Source: Corylus avellana
Taxonomy: Eukaryota; Streptophyta; Magnoliopsida; Fagales; Betulaceae
NCBI RefSeq assembly: GCF_901000735.1
Contig: NC_081548.1
Coordinates: forward strand, 6,823,364 to 6,887,363
Direction of reading: 5' to 3'
Length of the DNA: 64,000 nucleotides
Position numbers and translations under genes: made by a program
Notes under the pieces: model-generated
What the model saw: the letters and a program-made list of their open reading frames with translations, nothing else
Databases searched by the model: none
Told to the model about the DNA's origin: nothing
Shown: positions 33,190-44,341 of the stretch, piece by piece
Layout: every line of letters starts with the position of its first letter
Position numbering within the stretch: position 1 is the stretch's first letter

Positions 33190-33621
33190 AGTTAGATCAA
33201 TAGTACTATAGTTAAAATTCTCCTTTCATGTTTGTGGAGTGTATTGAATTCATTAATTGTTTGCATTGTATTGGATCTAAATTTATTGATTTATAGTAGT
33301 ATGTATGTTCTGAAATATAAACCATTTGTGCTCTATATTTGTACCAAATACTATGTTTGAGCATATTTGTTAAATTATCTTGCAAACAGCAGGTGGGGTT
33401 TAGGCAATTTAACATTATAAAGAGGGGGTGGAAATGGCCTTTAATAGTAGTTTTGGCATTTTATCAACTCAAACACAATTTGATTGTTTATAGGACAAGA
33501 ATGCTAATACCTACAAGTTTGTGCTTTTAGGCTTTATTTAAAAGATGAGGATCCACTATAATTTTGTTGTCCAAATTTTAGAGGAGGCTATAGAGCTCAC
33601 CTGCTTTGAGCAACCTTGGAA

Positions 33622-33800
33622 AGTAATGCTAGAAATCATTCTTGTATTCCTCTTGTATCACTCTGAAAATGATATGGCTTCTAAAATCACTGTTGGACTT
33701 GTGATTGATTATTATTGAATTTAATTAAATAGTGATTTTAAAAGCCACCCCATTCATAAAGTGACATAAGAGGAATACAAGAGTGATTTCTAAAATTACT
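33622..33800. mobile_element. 180-bp fold-back MITE
   Basis: Left 'agtaatgctagaaatcattc' and 'ttgtattcctcttgtatcac' pair with right 'aggaatacaagagtgattt' and 'ctaaaattact'. Forms one near-complete hairpin. Confidence 0.65.
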
Positions 33801-33999
33801 CTAACCTCGAGCGTAGACTAGGATTCACTACTCAAAACAAGTGGACCCCACAACCTTCCTCTCTTGTACTACAGAAATTTCAATAAAATTTAAATAACCT
33901 AATTGTTCACCAGCATGAAGATAAATTTTGGCCACCTGCATGAAGATTTTAATCACATGCTAGCAAATTGGGAAGAGAGACTCGTTGTTAAATTACCAG

Positions 34000-34200
34000 T
34001 TATCCCAAAAGTTTAAGTTGATAATAAGATATAAATTTAATCACTTAACTATTGTGAAATATTTAATTAAAATGAAGGGTGACTTGATGGAGTCAAGGTT
34101 CGATCACAGGACCATTGCTCTGATGCCATGTTAAATTACCAGTTATCTCAAAAGTTTAAGCTGATAGGAAGAGGTAAATTCAATCACTTAATCATTACTT
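34000..34200 (-). mobile_element. tRNA-Met-like SINE fragments (tandem)
   Basis: Two near-repeats of 'ttaaattaccagttatc(c/t)caaaagtttaag' 130 bp apart (about 33991 and 34130) surround 'gttcgatcacaggaccattgctctgatgcc', whose complement has a tRNA-Met-like 5' part and a B-box. Confidence 0.5.
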
Positions 34201-34689
34201 CAACACTCGTTATTTATCCATCTCTTTTTTAAAATTCACCATTGAATTTGTATGCATGATTCATATGTAGATCCAATGGAGATGAATGAAAGATAGATGA
34301 GAGATCGATGAAAAAATAACATTTATCTTTGAAAAAAAAAAAAAAACTGGCCACCTTGGATATCGATTAAAAGACCTTCTATGATCATATGAATGGGGGG
34401 TTTTTCAATTATTAAATATTCAGTATCCATGACACATCCATCATGCATTTAAAAGATAGTTCTTCTAATTTTCTACCACAAGCAACAAACAATGATCAAA
34501 ATGACAATCCCACGGCCATAATGATCTCTGCTTTTTTAATATGGTAATACAAATTTTACCGTCTCCCGAATATAATTAAAACTGCAAACTTTTAAGTTGT
34601 ATGGAATTTCTTGTGCACTCGTTTGTTAAAACTGAATGGGATTGTTAGAAAAGAAAAGGGATAGGTGTCAATTATTTGTTTATTTTTAA

Positions 34690-34775
34690 TGTCCACACAA
34701 GAGAAGGGAAAGGAGAGGGTGATTCGATTTAGTAGCTTCCACTTCATGAGACACGATCTTCAGCATTTTTTTTTT
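34690..34775 (-). mobile_element. degenerate copy of the SINE at 31016
   Basis: Same order of 'tgtccacacaagag', a purine-rich tract, 'gattcga' and 'cacttcatgagac' as the intact element. Confidence 0.45.
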
Positions 34776-35006
34776 TTTTTTTAAAGATAAAAAAATATTT
34801 TGGTAATTTTGACACCCCTATGTTAGGATTTACATATTGTGGCTTGTAACATACATAGATTATTTTCTAAGAGAATTTAGCATGATGGATGGCATATGGA
34901 GACTATAGAGGAAACTTGCGTTGACAATCACTTCACTTGGAAGCATGACATATTTCAATAATTATACAATACATGTGAGACAAGAATATATATATATATC
35001 TTACAA

Positions 35007-38000
35007 CTACTCAAATTGAAACTTTTGAGATCTCGTCACAAAAGAGTAAAAATAATAGTCATTTTCCTCTGTAGCAAGCTTTTTGAGCTTTTTCTCTTTC
35101 ATCGAAGTTTGTGAATCATCAATCATATTTGGAGATCTCATTTTTCTCTTAAAGGAGCATCTGTTTTCTATATTGTTATTGTCATCCTCATCATCACTGA
35201 CAACAATGGGATGATCCTCATCTTTTCCATCAACAACCCTTTCATATACTAGATAGACCCCTATTTTCTTCACAATGATTTTAGGCCCCCAATCTACAAG
35301 AACCTCTACTTCATCACCATGCTCAAAATCATTGGTAAGAACAATATTGCGTAGCAATAGGTGATCTCCAAGAGGGAATGGGCCACCACTTGTTGTTGCC
35401 AAATTAGTCAGAATAGTATTCTTGGTATGGTTGATAAATGACATGCTACCTTTATATGAAGATAATACTTGAACGCGTGATGCATAGACAACATATACAC
35501 CAAACTCTTTCAACAAGGGATCAACAGTAGGTACTTCAAAATGTACCGAGGGTCCCTCACACTGATACGTGAACCAATTGGGGATGTTATTGCCGGGGAG
35601 GAAAATGCCAAACACGCTACCAACTCCACGCATAACCCATTCCTGTTATATCAGCAGAGGATGATGTGTGTTAAATTATTAATTAAGTGATACGAGATAA
35701 TATGATATCATAACAGAGGTCCTAAGTTGAAATCCTACTCCACGCATTATTCTATTTTAGTCAAAAATTAAATTAGGGGAAACTTCACTTTAGGCCCTGA
35801 ATTACAGCGTGTTTTGGCAAATTCCCCCAAACTTTAAAACCACTCAATTTCACTCGAATTTTCAATTTGATGCAATTTACCCCATCCGTCAATTTTTGCC
35901 TTTAAAACCCTTTAAAAGACAAAATTACCCTTCAATTTTCTTTTTATTAAAAAAATTTGAAAAAAAAAGGTTCATAAGGTGGCCCGTGATTTTTTTTTTT
36001 ATAATAATTTTTTTTAAAAAAAAAAATTAATTTTGAAATTAAGGTTCAATTTGAAATTTTATAAAAAAGTTAGGGGTTTAAATGTCATTATCTCTCTTTT
36101 AACATTTAAAATCTGACAGAGAAGTTTAAATTGAAAGATTTTGAAGTTTAGGGAGCTTGTCAAAAAGTGCTATAATTTAGGGGTCTAAAGTAAAGTTTTC
36201 CCTAAAAATTAAGAGAGACATAAAGAGAGAAACACGTACCTGTAGGAAGCTTTGCTTAAAAGTATGTGTTAGATTCATGCACCCTTCCATGCCAACAGAT
36301 ACAATAGGATTTGACCGCTTATCCAGACCTGGAATTTCGACTAATTTGTGACAGTTAGTAAGGTACAATCCATTCATATTTGAGAGCTTTGATAGATCCG
36401 GCATTCTTTCCAGTGCAGTGCAGTGTCTTGCATCTAAAAAAATCAAACTTGTTGGTAAATTCGGAATTGATTTAAGCTTTCTACAACGATCCAATCTGAG
36501 ATCTTGAAGCCTCGAAAGACCACCTAGGCTTGTTGATAGACTTTCAAAACTATTGCATCTTAAATCTAAAATTTTAAGAGAACATAAATTCCAAAGATCA
36601 GTAGGAATTCCGTCATCCAATAAATTGTAGTCCCAGAGACATAAGTGTGTTAGTGAGTTCAAGCCTTGTAGTGCAGCAGGCAGTAGATTGACTGACTTAG
36701 GACTTTTCCTTGGTGATATCCAAGACCAAAAGAGTGATGGCAATGACTTAGACGGTGATCCTTTACACCCACATAGAGATAAATATTTGAGATTCTTCAG
36801 TTGCACTATACTAAAAGGCACTTGTCTTATAGCAGTTCTGTCTGCAAGAAGAGTTGTCAATGATTCCATCTCCCCCAAGTTGTCAGCCAAATTGTGCATT
36901 TTAGAACACCCAGAAAGAATGAGAGTTTCTAGAGACTTCAACTTATAGAAACTCCTTGGCAAACTTTTAAGGCATTTGCAATCTTTCAAATTCACCAAAA
37001 CAAGATTACTAAGATCTCCAATGGAGTGGTGAACCTCAAGCAAACTCGTACAATCTTCAAGTATTAATTGCTCTAGATTTGGGAGTTTTGAAAAGTCAGG
37101 GGTTTGGCTCAGATAATGAGAGTGACTGAGATTTAAAATTTTCATCTTCTCAAGCAACTGCTAAACAAATGAGAAAACAACCAATGAAAAAGGAAGGAAA
37201 GCATAATATTAGAGCCCAGAACTTAATAATAATAAATAAATAAATAAATCATTGATTATTTTACCTTGGGACTTTCCCAAACTTTTTTGAGATTGCTATA
37301 TTGCAAGTCAATCACAACTAAGTTTCTTGGATAAAAGTCATTTGGAAGAAACTTTAGAGGGAATCCATGCCAACAGAGCCACCTTAATTCTTTGGAAAGA
37401 TATTTATAGTCTCCAGTGAGTCGTACGTGATCAAGTTTGAGTAATCTTAGTCTTTGCATCATAATAAATGCTTCTGAATTGAAATTCATCTTACTTAGAC
37501 TTGTCAATTCTAAAATAAGTCCTTCAACTGCATTTGTTCCCTGTAAAAACACAAGAATTGCATGAGACAAGTGATTATCCAAACTGATCACATAATCTTT
37601 CTTATTAATCAATTCATTTATTATGCTTTGCTTAATATAATGTAATCATGTTTGCAACTACAAAAACAATAGAATGATGTTAGGAAAGAAAAAAAAAATG
37701 TTCCTATTTTCAAATAAGAAATATATGGATTACACTTTCAAGGCATATGATCAGTGTGAATTAGTACGCATTTACTTCCTGAATAACATATATCTTAGAA
37801 AAAAAAAATGCTTTGGTTTTCTTTCAATGTTTTCAATGGAGAAAGTTCTTATTACCTCGTGCTTTGTCAATATATCAAATGCATCCTCATGCTGCCATAA
37901 TCTACTCCATTTCCCAGGTTCGTTGGGGTGCTTTTCACGAACGATTTCTCTTCCCATGTCTCGCAACAAATCATGCATTGTAAATTCGTTTGTCTCACTA

Positions 38001-38954
38001 ACTTTAAGAAGACACCGCTGAATGAGGACACTAATTCCAATCTTTGCAAAAAGACCACAGCCATCCAATATTTTTGCAACATAGTCTATATCCTTTCCTA
38101 TGAAGAAACATGATATGTCAAGGAATATATCCTTTTCAGTATTGTCGCTTAGTCCATCAAAACTTATTCTAAGTTTATTTTGAATTTGTTCATGAGGAAT
38201 CCTCTTCAATTTATCTAATGCACTTTTCCATTCTAGCGTGCTCATAGAGAAAAGAAATGAGCCCAAAACTTCAAGCGCTAGTGGCAACCCTCCGCAGTAA
38301 GCAACGACACTTTTTGACAAATCAGTATAATCTTCAAAAGGATAACTATTCCTAAAGGCATGCCAACTAAAGAGCTCAAGAGAGTCAATGTCATTCATTG
38401 CTGTAACTCTATATACACTATCCACTTCTAGCTCCTTTAGCAAATGCTCATCTCTCGTTGTTATAATAATTCTACTTCCCAAACCAAACCAGTCACGCCT
38501 ACATATGGCATTCAGTTGCTCCATTTGGTCTACATCATCAAGTATTACAAGTATTGCTTTATTACAAAGTCTTTCTTTAATCATATTGATTCCTCTATCA
38601 ACACTACTTATCTTTATCTCGCTTGTCTTCAAGACATCAGAAAGAAGTTGTTCTTGGAGATGAATCTGACCCCTAGGTTCCTTGGAAGTTTCCCTAACAT
38701 TTGCAAGATAACTTTTACCTTCAAGTCCATGAAAAAAATGGTTATAAATGGCTTTAGCAATGGTTGTTTTGCCAATTCCACCCATTCCCAAGATTCCTAC
38801 CATGCGAATATCGTTAGCTCCAACATTTAACCCAAAATTTATGTCTTGAACATGATAATCTACTCCAACTGGGTAAAGTGCTATAAACAAGTGTGTGTTG
38901 TTCAATTCTCTTGAAATCTCTTCAACAATTTTCCTAATAAACTTTGCTTCATGC
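35007..38954 (-). CDS. TNL-type NB-LRR resistance gene lacking its TIR exon
   Basis: Four exons on the minus strand keep one open frame of about 976 codons. NB-ARC (37856-38954) has P-loop GMGGIGKTT, kinase-2 LVILDDVD (Asp ending, TIR class), GSRIIITTRD, GLPLALEVLG, FLDISCFF and MHDLLRDMG. A short exon (37265-37540) has GTNAVEGL and the first LRR. The LRR exon (36240-37160) has about ten repeats such as ILNLSHS and LVLVNLKDC. The C-JID (post-LRR) exon (35007-35642) starts EWVMRGV, contains F-G-I-F-L-P-G-N-N-I-P-N-W-F and ends in an acidic, Lys-rich tail. Splice sites are canonical (e.g. CACGAG|gtaata, ttgtttag|CAG, CTACAG|gtacgt, ataacag|GAA) and in phase. Exon 1 (TIR) is not found between 38955 and the gap at 39338, nor just beyond it. 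Family role: intracellular pathogen sensing; TIR loss would remove NADase signalling. Confidence 0.92.
35670..35770 (+). mobile_element. degenerate tRNA-like SINE in the last TNL intron
   Basis: Strings 'ttaagtgatacgagataat' and 'aggtcctaagttgaaatcc' follow the order of the SINE family at 34000-34200. Located in the intron between LRR and C-JID exons. Confidence 0.45.
35776..36202. mobile_element. fold-back MITE in the last TNL intron
   Basis: Ends GGGGAAACTTCACTTTAGG and cctaaa... complement (ggggtctaaagtaaagttttccc). Flanks ATTAAATTA and TAAAAATTA are similar but not identical. Related to the elements at 52102 and 52513. Confidence 0.7.
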
Positions 38955-39337
38955 CTGGAAATTATTTTAAGAAGTAGAGTCACATTATACAAGAGAGAAT
39001 CGAAATATAAGTTTCATATACACGAATATGTAAAAACTTATAACATATTAGTTTTGGCCATTATCCTTAACTCATTAGCATTTATCATACTGATGGGTCA
39101 AAGTTTGAAGAAACTAAATTTTTATACCATAGAATTATGTTAACCCAAAATCCAATAGACTCAAAACCTCTCTCACACGGACAAAAAAAATTATCCTTGC
39201 TTTTAATTCCTTGACAAAGAATAGTGTTTTGTTCTCCGCAACACTCTTTTCAAACCTATAGTGTAGCTGACAAAGTAAGATTTTTTGGGAAAATATACTT
39301 TAATCCTTTAAACTATCCACCCATTTGCACTTTTAAC
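38955..39337. other. upstream of the TNL NB exon, no TIR exon seen
   Basis: AT-rich, starting with an acceptor-like 'ttttaagaag' complement and intron-type sequence. Frames here show none of the TIR motifs expected within a few hundred bases upstream of NB-ARC exons. Confidence 0.65.
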
Positions 39338-39437
39338 NNNNNNNNNNNNNNNNNNNNNNNNNNNNNNNNNNNNNNNNNNNNNNNNNNNNNNNNNNNNNNN
39401 NNNNNNNNNNNNNNNNNNNNNNNNNNNNNNNNNNNNN
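39338..39437. other. assembly gap (100 N)
   Basis: Lies 384 bases upstream of the NB-ARC exon, so a TIR exon could be hidden here only if the gap is larger than 100 bases. Confidence 0.99.
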
Positions 39438-40143
39438 CATGTGTCAGCATCTGATTGGTCCACGTGTCAGTTCTAACGGTCAACTAACGGATGGACTAAC
39501 TTGGTCATTTATCAAAACTACAGGGACCTCCTATGATAAAAATGAAACCCAGAGGGAAAAAAATAAAGTTGAAAAACTCTAAGGAGTTTGAAGTATTTAA
39601 CCCTAAATTTTAAAGGTCTATTATATAAAAAATATATATATTTTTTTAAAAAAATTATTTTTTGGCGAACCACCTACCCCAAGCCATAAGTGGTTCCGCC
39701 CCTCCCTGAAGTCTCTCTCTCTCTCTCTCTCTCTGAAAATACCAAATTCTTTTCTTTTCTTTTTATTTTTTATTTTAATTTTTAACATTCTATTCAATAC
39801 GGGACTGGCGTCAACCAAAGACTTTGGGAGTGAATTCATGCATTTCCATCAGTTCTTTTTCCGCCATCATCGATCAAAGTATAGAAAATTGTCATGAATG
39901 AAATATAAATGGAGAGAAAAGTAGCAAAAGCAAGAGAGAAAAATGAGATAGTTAAGAGAATTTAGGGTGGTTTGACTATGACCATTGAAGCATTCCTCTA
40001 CCATTGAAATTGTCATGAAGGCTACACCATGCTCTTGTGTTTACAATGAAAATAATATTTATTTATTAATAGTATAAATAATAATAAAGTGGCACTACAC
40101 AAAAAATAAAAAAAAAAATAAAAAAAAAAAATAATAATTATAA
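39438..40143. repeat. MITE right end and third copy of a flank repeat
   Basis: 39438-39605 ends 'gtatttaaccct' and resembles the right end of the 1648-2347 MITE family. 39600-40143 matches 7083-7619 (and the complement of 23082-23620), including the AT-rich start, 'cctaccccaagcc', the CT repeat near 39716 and 'caatacgggactggcgtcaa'. It is a dispersed repeat, not specific to the Copia locus. Confidence 0.7.
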
Positions 40144-41300
40144 TTAGGGTAAATATATCATAAGTTCCTTAGTCAACCCGTCAAAATTAAAAAAACTCCT
40201 TAAGTTTTTTTTTTTTTTTGGGACAATTTACTCAATGTGTCAATTGAAATGCCAATTACTCCTTATACTACAAAAAAACAATTTTTTTCTTACTGGAGTT
40301 TTCTAATGTGTCAGGGTGTCTGATACGCCAGAAAATTTTTATGATGTGGCATTCTTGACGTGTGTTGAATGTCAGGTACATAGGAGTCAGTAATTTTTTA
40401 TTTTATTTTATTTTTTTTCTGACGTGTTATTGTTTAGCACGTTAGAATTTTCTGACATGTTAAAATATAACACATCAGAAATTTCCTGACGTGTCAAAAT
40501 TGATACGTCAAGAAATTTAAAAATTAATTAAAAATAATAATTTTTTTAAAAAAACTTTTTCTCTAGAGAAATTTTTTTCCTTTCTCTGCATGGCACCTCA
40601 CTTCTTTTCTCAATTTTCTCTTTCTCTCTCTTCTTTTCTCCGGCTAGCTCTCATGGTGCTGAGAAAATTTTTTCCTTTCTCTGCACGGCACCTCACTTCT
40701 TTTCTCAATTTTCTCTCTCTCTTCTTTTCTCCGGCCAGCTCTCCCTTTTCTCCATTTTCTCACCTTTTTTTTTTTTTTCCCCTTCTTCTCTTCTCCCTTT
40801 CTTTTTCTTCTTCTCTTCTCCTTTTCTTCTTCTTCTTCTTCTTCTGCTTTCTTCGATCTGCTGCTTCTTAATTTTTTCTTCTTCCTCCAGAGGGAGCTGC
40901 CGTGCAGAAAAGGGAGATTGAGAGAGGAGAGAGAGAGTGTGTGGGGAAATATACGAAGAGGGAAAAAGTTCAAAATCCCGCTCATTTTTTTTGTGACATG
41001 TCAGTATTTAGCACTTCAAAATTCGTCAGAAAATTTTATGTGCCAATTGGACATGTTAGAATTTTTTGACGTGCCATTTTCAGCACGTCAGAAAAATAAA
41101 AATGTCACGTCAGAAAATGGTGACGTGGCAAAAAAAACATGTACTGTTTGCCACGTCAGAAAATGGTAATTTTTTTTGTAGTGTTACCATCAAATTTTTT
41201 TAGCAGCCGTTAGACACCTCACTAAAATATCAATTTAATTTTAAAAGTTAAATCTAAAAATTAAAAAAAGTTTTTTTTAAGAGAAAAATCGAAGGGGTGC
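40144..41300. mobile_element. MITE interrupted by a CACTA element
   Basis: 40144-40265 is the left part of the AGGGTAAATATATCATAAG family and 41187-41300 continues it after the CACTA insertion ('ccatcaaatttttttagc', 'gttagacacctcactaaaat'). The end of the MITE is replaced by the LINE fragment. Confidence 0.75.
40266..41183. mobile_element. non-autonomous CACTA (En/Spm-type) element
   Basis: 918 bp with ends (C/t)ACTACAAAAAAA and TTTTTTTGTAGTG, flanked by TTA on both sides (40263-40265 and 41184-41186), the 3-bp target duplication of CACTA elements. Subterminal zones (40300-40520 and 41000-41160) hold many copies of TTTCTGACGTG and complements, the kind of array bound by CACTA transposases. 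The centre (40560-40990) is pyrimidine-rich with an ~95-bp direct duplication ('cctttctctgcatggcacct'). It gives open frames on both strands which are low-complexity artefacts. Confidence 0.88.
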
Positions 41301-41315
41301 CAAAATTGCCGGCCC

Positions 41316-41835
41316 TACTTGAAAGTTAACTGGGATGCTGGCTTTGATAGGAGAAAAGGCCGAATGGGTTTGGGTGCAGTGATTCGAGACCAGCAAGGCA
41401 GAATGTGGGCTGCAAAATGCCAGACCAGAGACGGCTATTTGGATCCCACAATGGGGGAGGCACTGGCTGCTCTTATGGCGGCCGAACTATGTGTGGAGAT
41501 GGGCATTAGGAAGGTGGTGCTTGAAGGCGATGCCAAGAATGTTATCACTACAGTCATATCGCATGAATCTGACGATAGCATAAGAGGACATTTAACGGAG
41601 GACATAAGGGCCACGTTGCGAGATGTTCCTTGGTGGGAAATGTGCCACGTTTGCAAAGAAGAAAACCGAGTAGCACATGTGTTAGCTGCTATAGCGGTGA
41701 CAAAAAATTTGAATATGGTGTGGTTCTCCAACCCACCGGAATGTATCTGTGAACTCTTGCAAGCAGAGATTTCTGCTTTGCCTTATTCAATATAAATGCA
41801 ACAGTATGCAACTTTAAAAAAAAAAAAAAAAAAGA
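41316..41835 (+). pseudogene. LINE 3' end: RNase H (RVT_3) domain with poly(A) tail
   Basis: An open frame of about 158 residues begins without ATG at KVNWDAGFDRRKG. It holds the plant LINE RNase H-like domain: Asp in NWDAG, GLGAVIRDQQGRMWAA, Glu in GEALAALMAAE, Asp in LEGDAKNVI and the H in NRVAHVLA. The stop TAA at 41793 is followed by a short 3' untranslated part and a run of A near 41815-41833. 5' truncation explains the absence of RT. The domain itself is undamaged. A domesticated RNase H-like protein is possible but there is no start or promoter evidence. Confidence 0.8.
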
Positions 41836-43797
41836 CAAAAAAGAAAGCGTGTGATCACTTGTGCAACATGTATTTGTATTTAATAATATAGAGGTCAAAT
41901 TTATTAATTATAGTTTGAACAAAAAACATAGCACAAGTGCAACGTGCATTTGTATTTAATAATTATATTTTGATCATGCCACCACTATTAACCAAATAAT
42001 TAAGGTTGGCAATATTAATCATACCGTTATGAATGATCTTCTAAAATATTTAAGATAAGAATTTGATATCTTATAAAATTTTGATAAAAAAAAAAAAAAA
42101 ATAGTTGTCATGTGAATTAACAAAAGCCTCACGCCTAAACTCTAAACACTACTATGTCAAAAAATAAAAAAACTCTAAACACTACATTAAAAATCTACTT
42201 TGGCACAAAATTATATTTAAAGCACAATTATTTTCCAAAACTAATTAATAACAATGCTGGGGCGGCGAAAATTATATCTACTTTGGGTTTTTATTATTAT
42301 TATTTTTTTTTGGAACATGATTTTGTGACACGAACATGATTTTGTGCCAAAGTAGATTTTTAAGTAGATTTTATTATTATTATTATTATTTTGTTAATTT
42401 TATGTGGCAAAAATGTTAGTGTGACACGAACATTCGTTACTTTATTGGACCAAAAAACACATAGAATGATTCATTTCAAATCTGTGACAAACCTAAGAAA
42501 TTAAAATAAAATAAAATAAAAGCGGAAAGGTCACAAAAGGAGCGTTCACTAAAAAAACCTAAAAAAATGTAATAATAATAATGCATGGGAGCAGGAGCAC
42601 TAACTCAAAGCCAACTTGTACAACACATGCATACTACTTCAAACCTAACAATTTCTGGCAAATGAATAATGACAAATAATTTTATTTGTGTGTCCGTAAT
42701 TCTATTTAATAGACTCTTGTACTATTGTCATAGAAGAGGATTAGGTGTCAATAAAAGTCACCCCTAGATTAGCAATTTTTTAATTTTTTTTTTTATAAGT
42801 GGTGATCCAATAATAAATCTTTATTGTTACATTATCAAGTTGTACGTCAGTTGTACAAGAGTCTACTAAATAACATTACAATATGTGAATATTTGTTTCA
42901 AGAGTATTTATGTAAATTAGTTATTAAACTTAGGTTGTTTTCGTCATTTCACATGTTTTTAATGATTTTCATTAACGCCCGGATTTTTTTATGAAAAAAT
43001 AGTAGTTTAATGCGGCTGAATGTAACAGGTGCTAGCTCATCAGGGCAACTTGTGAATGAGTGCCAGTTCATTTGGGGAAAAAGTTAATTTCAAAACCCTA
43101 GTTTTAATCTTAAATCAACATGAACAATAGTTTCTTGGTGGTGAAAAGGACAACCAGCTGATATACACCTTTCTTTTTTTTTTTTTCTTTTCTTTTTGAT
43201 ATATGTTAGAACAGTTTTCTGCACAGTGGATGCACTTTCTTCTGGGCCTTCTAGATCTTTAACACGTAGTAGTCGGACGCTCTAGATTGCTACAAAAGAA
43301 CAAAAGCGTCAAAGATTCGCCGGCGTTTATGCCGTGGAAACTCTGATGTCAAAGTCAGTTTCTAAGAGAAAGATTATGCTTCGGCGCACAATAAGTCAAT
43401 ATGCTCAAAGGGGACTGATTGAGCTCAATTCTTTCTTATAATCCAGAAGAATATATCTCATATTAAGAAGGTCTCCCGTTCACCTAGTGTAAGAGCTTCC
43501 TTTATAGACTCCAAAATGGAGATAAGCTTGTTGACTCTTTAGGCAAGCATCATGACTTTGGAGATTAGATTGAAGACTTTGGAGGCTTGATAGCTTTCAT
43601 CTAATCCTCTGGAGTCAAGATTGATATATAAAATATCTTTGATGACTATTTAGGTGAGATTGAAGACTTTGGAGATAAGCCTTAGATATCTTCCTTATAA
43701 TATCATTATTATCATATCCCAGGTATGTTTGCTAGCTGGTCCTTGCCCAACACCAAAGTGCCTTTATTCATTGTCGTTTCTTGTGAAGTAGAGAGAT
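41836..43797. other. intergenic, no gene recognised
   Basis: AT-rich to about 43200 with short inverted strings ('aaagtagattttta', 'gtgacacgaaca' repeated at 42327 and 42420). 43200-43700 is less AT-rich and contains repeated 'agattgaagactttggag' near 43565 and 43660, perhaps part of an LTR or a leader; I do not recognise it. It may include the promoter of the P450 gene. Confidence 0.5.
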
Positions 43798-44174
43798 ATG
43801 GACATCTTCCATTGGTTTCTTCTTCAGCTTCTAATCCTCTGCATTTCTCTTCCCTTCATCTTCCGCATTTACAAACGCAAACCCATTTCCCCCAAGCTTC
43901 CACCAGGCAGAAAAGGATGGCCTATCATAGGTGAAGCTTTGGAATATGCCATGGCCAACAAAAATGGCACTCCAGAGAAATTCATAAGCGATAGAATGAG
44001 AAAGTACTCACCAGAAGTGTTCAGAACCTCCTTGCTTGGAGAGAACTTTGCTGTCTTTTGTGGTGCTTCTGGGAACAAGTTGTTGTTTTCAAGTGAGAAC
44101 AAGCTTGTCACCACATGGTGGCCACGCTCAATGGAGAAAATGGTGCTTTTTCCCAACTATGTTGGATATTCTGC
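43798..44174 (+). CDS. cytochrome P450, CYP716-like, N-terminal exon cut by gap
   Basis: ATG at 43798 gives a membrane anchor (FHWFLLQLLILCISLPFIF), then the proline-rich hinge LPPGRKGWPIIGE. The CYP716-like A-helix to C-helix region follows: EKFISDRMRKYSPEVFRTSLLGE, VFCGASGNKLLFSSENKLV, WWPRSMEKM. About 125 residues before the 100-N gap; members have about 480. The rest (I-helix, E-R-R, heme Cys) is not in the window: after the gap an unrelated gene begins. CYP716 enzymes are ER-bound oxidases of triterpene skeletons; the exact substrate cannot be told from this end. It could be the 5' part of a real gene lost to misassembly, or a truncated copy. Confidence 0.88.
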
Positions 44175-44274
44175 NNNNNNNNNNNNNNNNNNNNNNNNNN
44201 NNNNNNNNNNNNNNNNNNNNNNNNNNNNNNNNNNNNNNNNNNNNNNNNNNNNNNNNNNNNNNNNNNNNNNNNNN
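44175..44274. other. assembly gap (100 N)
   Basis: P450 exon on the left, GA-repeat leader of a different gene on the right; likely a false join or a large missing segment. Confidence 0.99.
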
Positions 44275-44341
44275 GAGAGAGAGAGAGAGGGAGAGAGAGA
44301 GTCAGACAATCAGACAGGGGCCTTCTTCTACTGTTTCTCTA

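Larger units (their letters stand above)
33190..35006. other. intergenic region between phytocyanin and TNL gene
   Basis: AT-rich, no coding frame of note. Contains a 180-bp fold-back MITE, two copies of a tRNA-like repeat near 34000-34200 and a decayed minus-strand SINE near 34690-34775. Confidence 0.7.

Noticed and set aside
40590..40985. Phe/Ser-rich frame (plus) and Lys/Glu-rich frame (minus)
   Set aside because: Low-complexity pyrimidine tract inside the CACTA element.
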